A stretch of DNA of 64,000 nt from Paenibacillus sp. 32352 (GCF_002042965.1 NZ_MZNT01000019.1:62001-126000), one strand, 5' to 3'; counted from the stretch's first letter, positions 8,208 through 16,400 are shown. Program-made: numbers and translations. Notes: generated from the letters alone by a model not told the origin.

Positions 8208-9845
8208 ATGAAGAAAAAAGTCGTCGTCCTTGGGGGAGGCGTAGCTGGAATGAGCGCCGCCCACGAGCTGATCGAGCGCGGCTTTGATGTCGCTGTATAT
8301 GAAATGAAAGGAATTCCAGGGGGCAAAGCCCGCTCCATGCCGGTGCCCGGCAGCGGGACGAATGGGCGTAAGGACTTGCCGGGCGAGCATGGCTTCCGTT
8401 TTTTTCCTAGATTCTACAAGCATATTATCGACACGATGGAGCGGATTCCCTATGGCAATAACAAGCGCGGAGTCGCCGATAATTTAGTTGAAGGAACACG
8501 ACTCGGTCTAGCGCGAACAGATGACGTTCCTGTCGAATTCGTTACCGAATTTCCAACCTCCTTGTCCGACATAAAGTCATTGTTCAAATCATTGTTCGAC
8601 AATCATCTGGGACTTACGGAGCAAGAGGTCGAGCATTATCTGAAGCGGATCTGGCAGGTTATGACAAGCTGCAATGAACGAAGGTCCGAGGAGTATCAGA
8701 ACATTCCTTGGTGGTCCTTCATCCAGGCGGACCAGCAATCGGCCAATTTTCAACGGGTGTTCACCGGCATGACAAGGATTTTGGTAGCGGCCAAAGCCCG
8801 CGAGGCCAACACGGCCACCGTGGGTACGGTAGGAGCACAAATCATGCTGGATATGGTCATGCCCGGCGGCAGCGCAGATCGTCTGCTGAACGGACCGACG
8901 AACGAGGTATGGATCAATCCGTGGCTCGATTATTTACGCCAGTCTGGCGTCGACTACCATTTGAACGCGAAGGTGGAGCGAATCGATTGCAAGGATGGCG
9001 TCATCACCGGGGCGACCATAACCGAATTCGGGAATACATACGACGTTAAGGGCGACTACTATATAGCCGCATTTCCTGTCGAAGTCATGGCCCAGTTCCT
9101 GACTGACGAAATGCTGCGAGCCGACCCCACTTTGTCGAAAATCAAAGAATTGGCAAACGATGTCGATTGGATGAATGGAATCCAGTTTTACTTGAAAGAA
9201 GACGTACCCATTCTCCACGGGCATATGATTTATATGGATTCGCAGTGGGCACTGACCTCCGTTTCCCAGAAGCAGTTCTGGCCCCATACCGATTTGGAGC
9301 AATACGGTGACGGAGAGGTTCAGGGCATCATCTCGGTCGATATTTCCGATTGGGAAGCTCCCGGAGCTCTCTTCGGCAAAAGTGCCCGGCACTGCACACG
9401 CGATGAAATTATGCAGGAAGTATGGCATCAGCTTAAGGCCAGCCTGAACGTGGGCGGGCGTGCCGTGCTTGAGGACAGTATCATCCATTCCTGGTTTCTT
9501 GATGAAGACATCCAGCTGCCGAACCCTGACGGAGTTGCTGCGAATCTGGAGCCTCTCTTGATCAATAAAGTCTATACATGGGAAATGCGCCCGCAGGCTT
9601 ATACGGCCATTCCGAATCTGTTTCTCGCTTCGGACTATGTAAAAACGAATACGGATCTTGCTACAATGGAAGGTGCCAACGAAGCGGCACGGCGTGCCGT
9701 CAACGCGCTGCTGGAAGCGTCCGGCTCCAAGGAAGACCGGTGCGAAGTTTGGGAGATGTATCAGTTCGGCGCTTTGATGCTTCAGCGCTGGCATGATGAG
9801 GCGCGATTCCGCAAGGGCCTGCCTTGGGACGGAGATATTTTTTAA
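8208..9845 (+). CDS. FAD-dependent amine-oxidase-fold oxidoreductase (HpnE / carotene-desaturase-like)
   Basis: A 545-residue protein opening with a dinucleotide-binding motif GGGVAGMSAAHEL followed by an acidic end (VAVYEM) and a GGKARS motif, as in phytoene desaturases, hydroxysqualene dehydroxylases and related flavoenzymes. The C-terminus has a typical FAD-closing segment (LFLASDYVKTNTDLATMEGANEAARRAV). ATG 8208 follows GGAGTGGAAATGAGGA. No terpenoid genes are nearby, so the substrate is open; the family placement is secure and a carotenoid or squalene-type role is only a possibility. The 293 bp before it hold nothing I can identify. Confidence 0.82.
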   Translation: MKKKVVVLGGGVAGMSAAHELIERGFDVAVYEMKGIPGGKARSMPVPGSGTNGRKDLPGEHGFRFFPRFYKHIIDTMERIPYGNNKRGVADNLVEGTRLGLARTDDVPVEFVTEFPTSLSDIKSLFKSLFDNHLGLTEQEVEHYLKRIWQVMTSCNERRSEEYQNIPWWSFIQADQQSANFQRVFTGMTRILVAAKAREANTATVGTVGAQIMLDMVMPGGSADRLLNGPTNEVWINPWLDYLRQSGVDYHLNAKVERIDCKDGVITGATITEFGNTYDVKGDYYIAAFPVEVMAQFLTDEMLRADPTLSKIKELANDVDWMNGIQFYLKEDVPILHGHMIYMDSQWALTSVSQKQFWPHTDLEQYGDGEVQGIISVDISDWEAPGALFGKSARHCTRDEIMQEVWHQLKASLNVGGRAVLEDSIIHSWFLDEDIQLPNPDGVAANLEPLLINKVYTWEMRPQAYTAIPNLFLASDYVKTNTDLATMEGANEAARRAVNALLEASGSKEDRCEVWEMYQFGALMLQRWHDEARFRKGLPWDGDIF

Positions 9846-9890
9846 ACAGACAGACCGGGCATCGTATGTTCTAAGTGATCTCATAGCAAT

Positions 9891-9937
9891 GAACCTGACA
9901 AACAGAGCTGAGCAGCCCTGTAGTCAGGTTCTTTTTT
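9891..9937 (+). terminator. Intrinsic terminator of the FAD oxidoreductase gene
   Basis: GAACCTGAC (9891-9899) pairs exactly with GTCAGGTTC (9923-9931), followed by six T. Confidence 0.85.
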
Positions 9938-9956
9938 CCTCAAATTGAGGCTGTTC

Positions 9957-10481
9957 TCACCATTCTTTTCTTTTTCTGAGCTGCGTAATATGTGCCGTAT
10001 GATGGCGCCCATGCCAGGCATAAGTCCCCAGATTCACATCCAGACGCACCACTCCCGAATCCGGATGGATGAAGGTCCTCTCCCACTGCTCGGAACTTAG
10101 AGAGCGAAGCAGCCGCCCCCAACGTGCATGAAGCTGATCAAGCAGAGCAAGGGAAAGCTCCAGCGGCGCTTCCCGGCTGTCCGCAAGCTCTGCCCAGGCC
10201 GCCTCGTCGTAAGGCTTGATGGTGGGCTGCTCTTCCGTCAGCGCCAGCTTAAAGCGAGTAAGGCTGTTCATATGACTGTCGGCCAAATGATGCACCACCT
10301 GGCGAACCGTCCAGCCGCCAGGCCGGTAAGGCTCATTCAGCTGCTCTTCCGTAAGCCCGTCCACGGCATCCCGCAGCTTCCGAGGCAGCTGCTCGATCTC
10401 CTCGATCCACAATTGACGCTGCTCCGGGGTAATCTCCCCATTCCATTCAAACCGCCCGACAGGAAAACGCAAAGCTTCCAT
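9957..10481 (-). CDS. yfiT: YfiT/BstA-like DinB-family metal-dependent thiol transferase
   Basis: A 174-residue four-helix protein close to B. subtilis YfiT. The opening LRFPVGRFEW and the three-histidine metal site (VVHHLADSH near residue 66 and the pair in WHGRHHTAH near residue 160) are all present. Relatives are bacillithiol S-transferases that attach bacillithiol to electrophiles, or act as metal hydrolases; the exact substrate is not visible. The ribosome binding site AAAGGAGAGG lies just upstream of ATG 10481. Confidence 0.9.
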   Translation of the reverse strand: MEALRFPVGRFEWNGEITPEQRQLWIEEIEQLPRKLRDAVDGLTEEQLNEPYRPGGWTVRQVVHHLADSHMNSLTRFKLALTEEQPTIKPYDEAAWAELADSREAPLELSLALLDQLHARWGRLLRSLSSEQWERTFIHPDSGVVRLDVNLGTYAWHGRHHTAHITQLRKRKEW

Positions 10482-10531
10482 AGGTATCCTCTCCTTTATC
10501 TTGGCTTATTCCGAATTCGGCCGAGCTTCCT

Positions 10532-10849
10532 TTAATCTCCGCCGCCTCCTCCACCATCCCCGCCGCTTCCGCTATCTCCGCCTCCGTCATGCGAACCGCT
10601 GTGGCTATCCCCATGATGGCTATGGTGACCATGATGTCCATGATGCCCATGATGCCCATGATGATGATGGTGGTGGTGATTCCGATGCTCCCCCTCAGAG
10701 CTATCTGAAAAGATGAAGCTGCTCGACATACTGGAATGATTATCGTCGCGCCGGTGCCGATTTCGTTGATTGGATGATGCTTTGGATCGATTGAATAATA
10801 GTAAGACGATAATGATGAGAACAACGATAACTACAATACCTATTTCCAT
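10532..10849 (-). CDS. Membrane-anchored His/Gly-rich protein
   Basis: A 105-residue protein starting at ATG 10849 behind GAAGGAGCGGATAGG; longer frames upstream lack a ribosome binding site. Residues 3-22 form one strongly hydrophobic helix (GIVVIVVLIIIVLLLF), followed by a basic stretch that would keep the tail in the cytoplasm or as a stop-transfer. Residues ~57-85 contain a run of seven His and then HGH repeats, and the last ~20 residues are Gly/Ser/Asp. The composition suggests metal binding. No family recognised. It ends 50 bp before the yfiT-like gene on the same strand. Confidence 0.65.
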   Translation of the reverse strand: MEIGIVVIVVLIIIVLLLFNRSKASSNQRNRHRRDDNHSSMSSSFIFSDSSEGEHRNHHHHHHHGHHGHHGHHGHHSHHGDSHSGSHDGGGDSGSGGDGGGGGGD

Positions 10850-11066
10850 CCTATCCGCTCCTTCCTCTTTCATGGATTGGGAAATATGGAATGATATTTC
10901 TCTATCATTTATTGTATCGAACCGAACCGTTTGTTGCAAAGAGAGTATACCAGCTCCGATTCGTCTCCTGGCTTGAGGCTGCATTTGACGTACCGCTTCC
11001 GTTCATGTCATGATGAGATTGATGTGTGTTCCCGTTAAGAAGCTAATTAAAGAAGGAGACCTTGCA

Positions 11067-11507
11067 ATGAAACAGACCATTCATGTTACGACCCAAGAAC
11101 AGCTAAACCAATGCCTTGACATAAGAAAAGAAGTGTTCGTCCGCGAGCAGAAGGTCGATGTAAGCTTGGAGATCGACGAATTCGATGAATCTCCGCAGGC
11201 CTGCTATCATATTCTGCTTCTGGAGGACGGCAAGCCGACGGCTACCGGCAGAATGCGCCCCTACACAGACGATATCATGAAGCTCCAGCGAATCGCCGTA
11301 CGCCAATCTTCCCGCGGCACGGGTGCAGGCCGAGCTATCGTGCTTGGTCTGGAGGAAGAGGCCAAGCGGATCGGCTATGCTTATACCCTTCTAGATGCGC
11401 AGTGCCAAGCAGAGCCCTTTTACGCCAAGCTCGGTTATGTCACCATTTCGGAGGAAACCTTCCTTGATGCAGGCATTCCGCATGTTCGGATGAAAAAAAC
11501 ATTATAA
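11067..11507 (+). CDS. GNAT-family N-acetyltransferase, YjcF-like
   Basis: A 146-residue protein starting at ATG 11067 behind AGAAGGAG; the upstream in-frame ATG at 11010 has no ribosome binding site. The acetyl-CoA site is seen in LQRIAVRQSSRGTGAGRAIV (Q/RxxGxG/A pattern) and the C-terminal AEPFYAKLGYV is the usual strand 6-7 region. The start, IRKEVFVREQKVDV, is typical of the ElaA/YjcF subgroup. Acceptor unknown. Confidence 0.88.
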   Translation: MKQTIHVTTQEQLNQCLDIRKEVFVREQKVDVSLEIDEFDESPQACYHILLLEDGKPTATGRMRPYTDDIMKLQRIAVRQSSRGTGAGRAIVLGLEEEAKRIGYAYTLLDAQCQAEPFYAKLGYVTISEETFLDAGIPHVRMKKTL

Positions 11508-11523
11508 TTTGTCATGACAAGAC

Positions 11524-11575
11524 AAAGAGCGCTTTGGCCCCTTCCCGTACGGGATCGAGCTAAAGCGCTCTTTTT
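11524..11575 (+). terminator. Intrinsic terminator of the GNAT gene
   Basis: AAAGAGCGCTTT (11524-11535) pairs exactly with AAAGCGCTCTTT (11562-11573), with a further inner hairpin CCCGTACGGG and a short T tract. Confidence 0.85.
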
Positions 11576-11627
11576 GTTCATGGATGGATCTGGATCTGAG
11601 AACGAAACCAGCTATTTTGGATATTAT

Positions 11628-11657
11628 TTGCAAATGAGGAAAATGGTACAATATAAT
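11628..11657 (+). promoter_or_regulatory. Sigma-A type promoter for the methyltransferase gene
   Basis: TTGCAA at 11628-11633 and TATAAT at 11652-11657 are 18 bp apart, about 40 bp before the start codon. Confidence 0.55.
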
Positions 11658-11694
11658 TATGTCCAACTATTCTGGTATAGAAGGGAGCCTGCTC

Positions 11695-12381
11695 ATGGCA
11701 CAATATGACTCCTTTGCCGAACAATATCATCAGATGGTTCAAACCGGCGGACCCGAACCCGCCTACCGCTATATTATCCGCCAATTGGAGGCGCTAACAG
11801 ATCTGAAGGGCCGCAGTCTGTGCGATATCGGATGCGGCCAAGGGGAGCTTAGCTCCAGGCTGGCCCAATTAGGCGCCTTGGTAACCGGTGTCGATTTGAG
11901 TGGAGCCCTTCTTACGTACGCCAAAGAAAAAAACGATCAGGTGAATTGGATACAAGACGATGCGATGGAGCTGCGCCGCCTTCCGGATGCTGCTTATGAT
12001 TACGTCGTGTCCAGCGTCATGCTGATGGATGTTCCCGATCACCGCAAGGTGTTCCGGGCCTGCCACCGTATTTTGAAGCCGGAGGGCCTCATGATCTGGG
12101 TCATCATGCATCCATGCTTTCAGTCTCCGTTCAGCCATCCGTTAGGTGACGGTTCCCGCAAGGTAATGCAGTATGCGCCTCAATTTTGGAAGTCTGCCGG
12201 GACAGGAACTATCCGCTCCACGCTCGGAGCCTATCACCGGCCGCTTTCAGCCTATATCAACGATTTCATGTCGGCGGGCTTTTCGCTGCTGCGGGTAGAT
12301 GAGCCGGAAAGGCCTGATACTTCGGTCGATCAGCTGCCCTCACTTTTCGCCGCCGTCGGCAAAAAGCTCTCCAATCCATGA
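11695..12381 (+). CDS. Class I SAM-dependent methyltransferase
   Basis: A 228-residue protein starting at ATG 11695 behind GAAGGGAGC; an in-frame ATG at 11659 would add 12 residues but overlaps the promoter. Motif I is LCDIGCGQGELSSRL near residue 42, with an acidic loop GVDLS after the next strand and a YDYVVSSVMLMDV motif-IV equivalent. The C-terminal half has the small-molecule methyltransferase pattern (HRILKPEGLMIWVIMHPCF). Substrate cannot be read. Confidence 0.88.
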   Translation: MAQYDSFAEQYHQMVQTGGPEPAYRYIIRQLEALTDLKGRSLCDIGCGQGELSSRLAQLGALVTGVDLSGALLTYAKEKNDQVNWIQDDAMELRRLPDAAYDYVVSSVMLMDVPDHRKVFRACHRILKPEGLMIWVIMHPCFQSPFSHPLGDGSRKVMQYAPQFWKSAGTGTIRSTLGAYHRPLSAYINDFMSAGFSLLRVDEPERPDTSVDQLPSLFAAVGKKLSNP

Positions 12382-12386
12382 GAAAA

Positions 12387-12418
12387 GGAGGCCTGCCCAT
12401 TATGGACCGGCCTCTCTC
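12387..12418 (-). terminator. Hairpin between convergent methyltransferase and kinase genes
   Basis: GAGGCC (12388-12393) pairs with GGCCTC (12409-12414); the minus-strand side runs into CCTTTTC and the plus-strand side into CTCTCTT, so it can serve both genes weakly. Confidence 0.5.
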
Positions 12419-12423
12419 TTATG

Positions 12424-13392
12424 TTACAGAGCCTCCACTTCCGCCAGCGTCGGCAGCGCAGGAATCGCTCCCCGACGGGTTGTCGTTACCGCCCCTACTT
12501 TGTTAGCGAACTTGAAAATTTCCGATACAGCGGCTTCATCAGAGAAGAAGTTCTCCAGACCTTCGGCCGTGTATCCGCCTTCCACGAGCTTATAGAGCAT
12601 AGCGCCAACGAAGCTGTCACCGGCTCCTGTCGTATCTACCGCCTTCACCCGGATCCCTGGAACCAATGTCATCGCATGGCGGGTCACGACAAAGCAGCCT
12701 TCTTCGCCGCGCGTTACGACGACCGCTTTCGTTCCCATCATCAGTAGCTGCTGAACGGCTTCGGCCGGCTCCGTATTGAGCAGAAAGGCGGCCTCTTCCT
12801 CACTGACCTTAACAACATCCGCCAAGGCAATGTGGCGAAGCACCTCTTGCCGCATTGTTTCTTCATCAGGCCATAAGGCAGGACGCAGATTCGGATCGTA
12901 GGAAATGATCCCGCCGAACGCTTTGACCCTGCGGGCCGCCTCCAGTGTCGCTGTACGGCATGGCTCGCTGATCAAGGATACCGAGCCAAAATGATAGATG
13001 GCCGCGTCCTCCAGCCAACTATCGTTCAGCTCTGCAGCCTCCAGAAGCATGTCTGCCGCCGGTTCGCGGAAGAACAAAAAGTCCCTCTCTCCATCTTTGC
13101 GCAGCGACACGAATGCGAGTCCCGTTCTGGCCGCATCCGTCTCTACGAGCGCCGTTTCCACTCCCGCTTCCACAAGCGTGTTTCGCAGATAGCGCCCGAA
13201 TGCATCATTGCCAACCTTGCCTATAAAACGGGAAGATCCGCCCAGCTTTGCTACCGCTGCGGCTACATTGGCGGGGGCCCCACCCGCAGCCCTCTGAAAA
13301 ACCGGTACCTGCTCCAGAGGCTGGCCGTTTTCTTCCGGCACAAAATCAATCAAAAGCTCGCCCAAACAGACAATCATCGTACGATCGTTCAT
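12424..13392 (-). CDS. PfkB-family sugar kinase, probable fructokinase
   Basis: A 322-residue ribokinase/PfkB protein. The first signature GGAPANVAAAVAKLGG is near residue 37 and the second, with the catalytic aspartate, is DTTGAGDSFVGA near residue 250. The opening GELLIDFVP is typical of fructokinases and 2-keto-3-deoxygluconate kinases. It is alone, between a methyltransferase and a PadR gene, so the operon gives no hint of substrate; fructose is the most common substrate of close homologues. Confidence 0.85.
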   Translation of the reverse strand: MNDRTMIVCLGELLIDFVPEENGQPLEQVPVFQRAAGGAPANVAAAVAKLGGSSRFIGKVGNDAFGRYLRNTLVEAGVETALVETDAARTGLAFVSLRKDGERDFLFFREPAADMLLEAAELNDSWLEDAAIYHFGSVSLISEPCRTATLEAARRVKAFGGIISYDPNLRPALWPDEETMRQEVLRHIALADVVKVSEEEAAFLLNTEPAEAVQQLLMMGTKAVVVTRGEEGCFVVTRHAMTLVPGIRVKAVDTTGAGDSFVGAMLYKLVEGGYTAEGLENFFSDEAAVSEIFKFANKVGAVTTTRRGAIPALPTLAEVEAL

Positions 13393-13613
13393 CCTTCTAC
13401 CCTCACTTTAAATCACTAGATTAGCCATTGGCTTACACAATTTTTCATATATTAACCATAGCATAAAAACCGGACAAAGGCACGTTTAGCCCCATCGTAT
13501 AGTAGGAACGGAGAACTATAATGGATGAAACACCTTATGATTTTTCTCCCACTGTTTTGAATACAAGGTCTCTATGTGAAGTGTGACTTTCGGGCTAAGA
13601 CGCGCCTATTAGT
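13393..13613. other. Intergenic stretch, nothing identified
   Basis: About 220 bp between the kinase start and the PadR terminator. It should contain the kinase promoter on the minus strand. No open frame with a ribosome binding site and no structured RNA was recognised. Confidence 0.4.
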
Positions 13614-13658
13614 AAAAAAAGATCCACCTTACGGGTTAGACGCATAAGGTCGATCTTT
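13614..13658 (-). terminator. Intrinsic terminator of the PadR gene
   Basis: AAAGATCCACCTTA pairs with TAAGGTCGATCTTT (one mismatch) and is followed on the minus strand by seven T. Confidence 0.85.
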
Positions 13659-13670
13659 AGCCGGGCCGGT

Positions 13671-14267
13671 CTATGATCTTTTGCCGAGGTTTCCTTGCAC
13701 TGAATCCGGATCAAGGCTGCCTTGCTCCCTTAGCAGCTGCAAAGCCCACTCGCACCATTCTATCTCCATCCTGGCGTTATCCAGGGCGCGCTTCAACAGA
13801 ATATATCTCCCAAAGGAAGGTGAGCTAATAAGGCATCGGGTTCCTCCCTCTTCTTCCATTTGCTTATGTAACGTTTCGAGGAAGGCATTTAATTTTACGG
13901 ATCTTTTGGTGAACGTCTGCAAACGCTCCTCAAACAGCTGCTCCGCCTTTTCAGGATCCGCGAGCCATACTCCATACAGCTTTAGAAGCAGCTCGTCCCG
14001 TTTCACCGGCTCCGAGGTCGGCTCCGGAATCCACTGCCGAAGCGCCGCAATCCCACTTTCCGTAATGGAATACACCTTTTTATCCGGCTTCTCCTTTTGC
14101 GGTACCGCAACGAATTGAACCAGTCCGTTCTGCTCCATTTTGGCCAGCAGCGGGTAGATTTGACTGTGCTTGGCTTGCCATACAGGCTGAATCTGCAGCA
14201 TAAGCTCATAGCCTGTACATGGCCCTTGCGAAAGCAGGGCAAGCAGTCCGTAAGAAAGAGTATTCAT
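13671..14267 (-). CDS. PadR-family transcriptional regulator
   Basis: A 198-residue protein starting at ATG 14267 behind GGAGGGG. Residues 1-85 are the winged helix (YGLLALLSQGPCTGYELM, then SQIYPLLAKMEQNGLV and a wing with KKVYSITESG). Residues ~95-180 are the Vir_C-like helical dimerisation tail (SEPVKRDELLLKLYG). Its promoter at 14337-14365 carries a perfect inverted repeat of PadR type, so autorepression is likely. The regulated function is not adjacent in an obvious way. Aromatic compounds or drugs are common effectors in the family. Confidence 0.9.
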   Translation of the reverse strand: MNTLSYGLLALLSQGPCTGYELMLQIQPVWQAKHSQIYPLLAKMEQNGLVQFVAVPQKEKPDKKVYSITESGIAALRQWIPEPTSEPVKRDELLLKLYGVWLADPEKAEQLFEERLQTFTKRSVKLNAFLETLHKQMEEEGGTRCLISSPSFGRYILLKRALDNARMEIEWCEWALQLLREQGSLDPDSVQGNLGKRS

Positions 14268-14336
14268 GGCCCCTCCACGTGAATCGGTCCCTCGGTTGAC
14301 AGATGAATGGAACCGTAGTACTATTTTCTCGTGCCT

Positions 14337-14365
14337 ATTATATGTAAAAATGTACATATAATCAA
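14337..14365 (-). promoter_or_regulatory. padR promoter with PadR-type operator in its spacer
   Basis: ATTATATGTA (14337-14346) and TACATATAAT (14353-14362) form a perfect 10-bp inverted repeat containing ATGT-N8-ACAT, the core known for PadR proteins. On the minus strand TTGATT (14365-14360) and TATAAT (14342-14337) are exactly 17 bp apart, so the operator covers the whole promoter spacer. Confidence 0.75.
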
Positions 14366-14555
14366 TAGAACGGCTCGTCTTACTGCGCACTAAAAATGTA
14401 CAAGCTAACAGGGGATACCCTCGTAAAACGCATCATTGGCTTGGAAACCGATTCAGGTACTTTGCTGAGAGCCCCCAAATTTATCTATTCTAGTATTTGG
14501 AGAACACCTCTTGTGAGGTCTTTCGAAGATAAGCGACCTTAAAGTTGTGCTTTAG

Positions 14556-14586
14556 CAAACCTTGCTGCATAAGCAAGGTTTGTTTA
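14556..14586 (+). terminator. Strong hairpin in the leader of the DUF1904 gene
   Basis: CAAACCTTGCT (14556-14566) pairs perfectly with AGCAAGGTTTG (14572-14582) around a five-base loop and is followed by TTTATC. No gene lies just upstream on this strand, so it either ends an unseen small transcript or acts as an attenuator for the gene at 14664. Upstream at 14391-14555 I see no open frame and no known riboswitch. Confidence 0.45.
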
Positions 14587-14663
14587 TCGCCCATTGTGGA
14601 ATAATAGGGCCCTGCATCCGCATTGCGCCCCATATCTATTGTAATATAAGGGAGACATACACC

Positions 14664-15032
14664 ATGCCTTATTTACGTTTTAAAGGTTTTCCCAGTGATT
14701 TTCTTAGATCGATAGCTCCTCAAGTTGTTGAGGATTTTGCCCAAATTGTCAGCATCGCCAAGGAAAAGGTAAAGATCGAATTGCTGCTGAGCGAGGCTAT
14801 CACGCAGGTTTCGCTTAGCGTCGAGATCCTCATGTTTCCGCGAAAGCAGGAGGTACACGATGCCGTCGCCGCGAAGCTGAGCCGGCTGCTCAAGGATTTC
14901 GGCTATGAGCAGGTCCACCTCTTTTTCGTGATTCTGAATCCCATGCTTTATTATAAGAACGGAGAGCCTCTCGTTTCGGCCGGACAGACTTACGGCCCTT
15001 CTGAAGGCGCCACAGTCCCGGGGCTCGGGTAG
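14664..15032 (+). CDS. DUF1904 family protein
   Basis: A 122-residue protein starting at ATG 14664 behind AAGGGAG. The sequence PYLRFKGFP, then QVSLSVEILMFPRKQEVHDAVA and YEQVHLFFVILNPMLYYKNGEPL, matches DUF1904, a tautomerase-like small fold found in Bacilli. No catalytic assignment is possible. It has its own terminator. Confidence 0.85.
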   Translation: MPYLRFKGFPSDFLRSIAPQVVEDFAQIVSIAKEKVKIELLLSEAITQVSLSVEILMFPRKQEVHDAVAAKLSRLLKDFGYEQVHLFFVILNPMLYYKNGEPLVSAGQTYGPSEGATVPGLG

Positions 15033-15051
15033 CGGGCTCCATTCCAAATCG

Positions 15052-15087
15052 AAAGCATCCACGTCGAACGTACGCGGATGCTTTTTT
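15052..15087 (+). terminator. Intrinsic terminator of the DUF1904 gene
   Basis: AAAGCATCC (15052-15060) pairs with GGATGCTTT (15076-15084), followed by further T. Confidence 0.85.
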
Positions 15088-15098
15088 GCTGCATCATG

Positions 15099-15136
15099 AA
15101 AAACCCCCATCTGGGCTCATTGGCCGCATGGAGGTT
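15099..15136 (-). terminator. Intrinsic terminator of the cheY gene
   Basis: AACCCCCAT pairs with ATGGAGGTT (one wobble), followed on the minus strand by five T. Confidence 0.75.
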
Positions 15137-15155
15137 CCCCTTCCTCTATGATAGA

Positions 15156-15518
15156 TTAGATGCCTAACACTTTATGAACCGACTCCATTACCCGTTCCTT
15201 CTGGAACGGCTTCACGATGAAATCTTTGGCGCCCGCTGTAATGGCTTCCACCACCATGGCCTTCTGTCCCATAGCCGAGCACATAATAATTTTGGCCCCC
15301 GAATCGACCTTCCGTATTTCCTTCAGAGCCCCTACGCCATCCAGCTCCGGCATCGTGATATCCATGGTAACCAAATCCGGCCTGAGGCTTGTATAAGCCT
15401 GTACCGCCTCCACCCCGTTGGCTGCTTCGGCGATCACCTCATGACCTTCCTCAGTCAGCATGTTTTTCAGTACCATCCGCATAAATGCCGCATCATCCAC
15501 CACTAGGATTTTTGCCAT
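15156..15518 (-). CDS. cheY: CheY-type single-domain response regulator
   Basis: A 120-residue receiver domain with no output domain. The acidic pair DD at 8-9, the phosphoacceptor Asp in VTMDITMPE near residue 53, Ser in MCSAMG and Lys in IVKPF are all in place. The sequence is very close to flagellar-switch CheY of Bacilli (KILVVDDAAFMRMVLKNML). It is an orphan, away from any che or fli operon; in Bacillus cheY sits inside the large fla/che operon. It may be an extra CheY feeding the same motor or chemoreceptors such as the one at 49691. Confidence 0.88.
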   Translation of the reverse strand: MAKILVVDDAAFMRMVLKNMLTEEGHEVIAEAANGVEAVQAYTSLRPDLVTMDITMPELDGVGALKEIRKVDSGAKIIMCSAMGQKAMVVEAITAGAKDFIVKPFQKERVMESVHKVLGI

Positions 15519-15726
15519 ACTCCTGTTCCCCCTTTACCCCTTGTCTGCTGCTATAGGTGTATTATGGCAAAGGGGCATTAAGTAAATTTTAGCTATTGGC
15601 ATGAATATCATTAGTTTTCTTTATCTTTTTCTAACAGGTTTGCATGCTGAGGCAGTCACCATGCGCGCCCAGCCTCCATACAATACAAGCAGAAGACCAT
15701 TTGTTAGTATACGGAGGTACCCGTCT

Positions 15727-16242
15727 ATGAATCACCAAGCCTTCGGATTTCCGCAGAGAGGCTTTTTCCAGCAGCCACCGTTTTTCAATCCATTCTTTTT
15801 CCCGAGGCGCCGCTTTCTTCCATTCTTCTTCGTGTCCCCGTTCTTCTTTCCGTATGTCAGAGGCGAGGAAGGAGGAGAGCACAGCGTCAAGCTGTTTGCC
15901 CAGCATCACTGCCAAGCCGGAGACACCATGTCATCATTAGCCAAAGCCTATAACGTACCGCATCCCATTCTCGAGGCGGTGAACGCCCATCTTCCGGCAA
16001 GCAACGAAATCGTTCCCGGCTCCGTCGTCAATATTCCGCGCATGGATACCATGTTTTGCTACAAAATGTACCTGGAGCATGAGGCCGGTCCCCTCCCAGC
16101 CGCAGCTTCGCCTGCACTCTCTCCCTCCACTGCCCCGCAAGCTCCCAAATCGCCCGCAGAATCAAAGATGGAGGACCCCAACCAGAGGCTGCCAAGATAT
16201 ACGATTCCTGCGATACCGTACTCCGGATTTTATTCCTGCTGA
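15727..16242 (+). CDS. LysM-domain protein with Phe/Pro-rich N-terminus
   Basis: A 171-residue protein starting at ATG 15727 behind ACGGAGGTA; the upstream extension lacks a ribosome binding site. Residues ~1-55 are unusually rich in Phe, Pro and Arg (GFFQQPPFFNPFFFPRRR) and do not form a normal signal peptide. Residues ~60-110 are one LysM domain (CQAGDTMSSLAKAYNVP...VPGSVVNIP). The tail is Pro/Ala-rich. LysM proteins without signal peptide in sporeformers are often spore-coat or cortex-associated (SafA-like), which fits but is inference. Confidence 0.75.
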   Translation: MNHQAFGFPQRGFFQQPPFFNPFFFPRRRFLPFFFVSPFFFPYVRGEEGGEHSVKLFAQHHCQAGDTMSSLAKAYNVPHPILEAVNAHLPASNEIVPGSVVNIPRMDTMFCYKMYLEHEAGPLPAAASPALSPSTAPQAPKSPAESKMEDPNQRLPRYTIPAIPYSGFYSC

Positions 16243-16247
16243 AGGGG

Positions 16248-16276
16248 AAAGCTGGTCAAACGGGCAGCTTTTTTTA
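16248..16276 (+). terminator. Intrinsic terminator of the LysM gene
   Basis: AAAGCTG (16248-16254) pairs with CAGCTTT (16265-16271), followed by a T tract. Confidence 0.8.
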
Positions 16277-16400
16277 TTTAAGAAATATACAACTTGTTAC
16301 AATTTTCTGAAAATTTTATGTAGTTCTAAGGTTTCTTTAAGATTTCTCCAAGAGCGCAGGCATATAATGTTCACATACTTACTTCATTGGAGGGATCATC

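Noticed and set aside
14455-14480. CTGAGA string resembling the TPP riboswitch THI box
   Set aside because: The partner segments of a TPP aptamer (CCTGATCTGG-type P4/P5 block) are absent and no thiamine gene follows.
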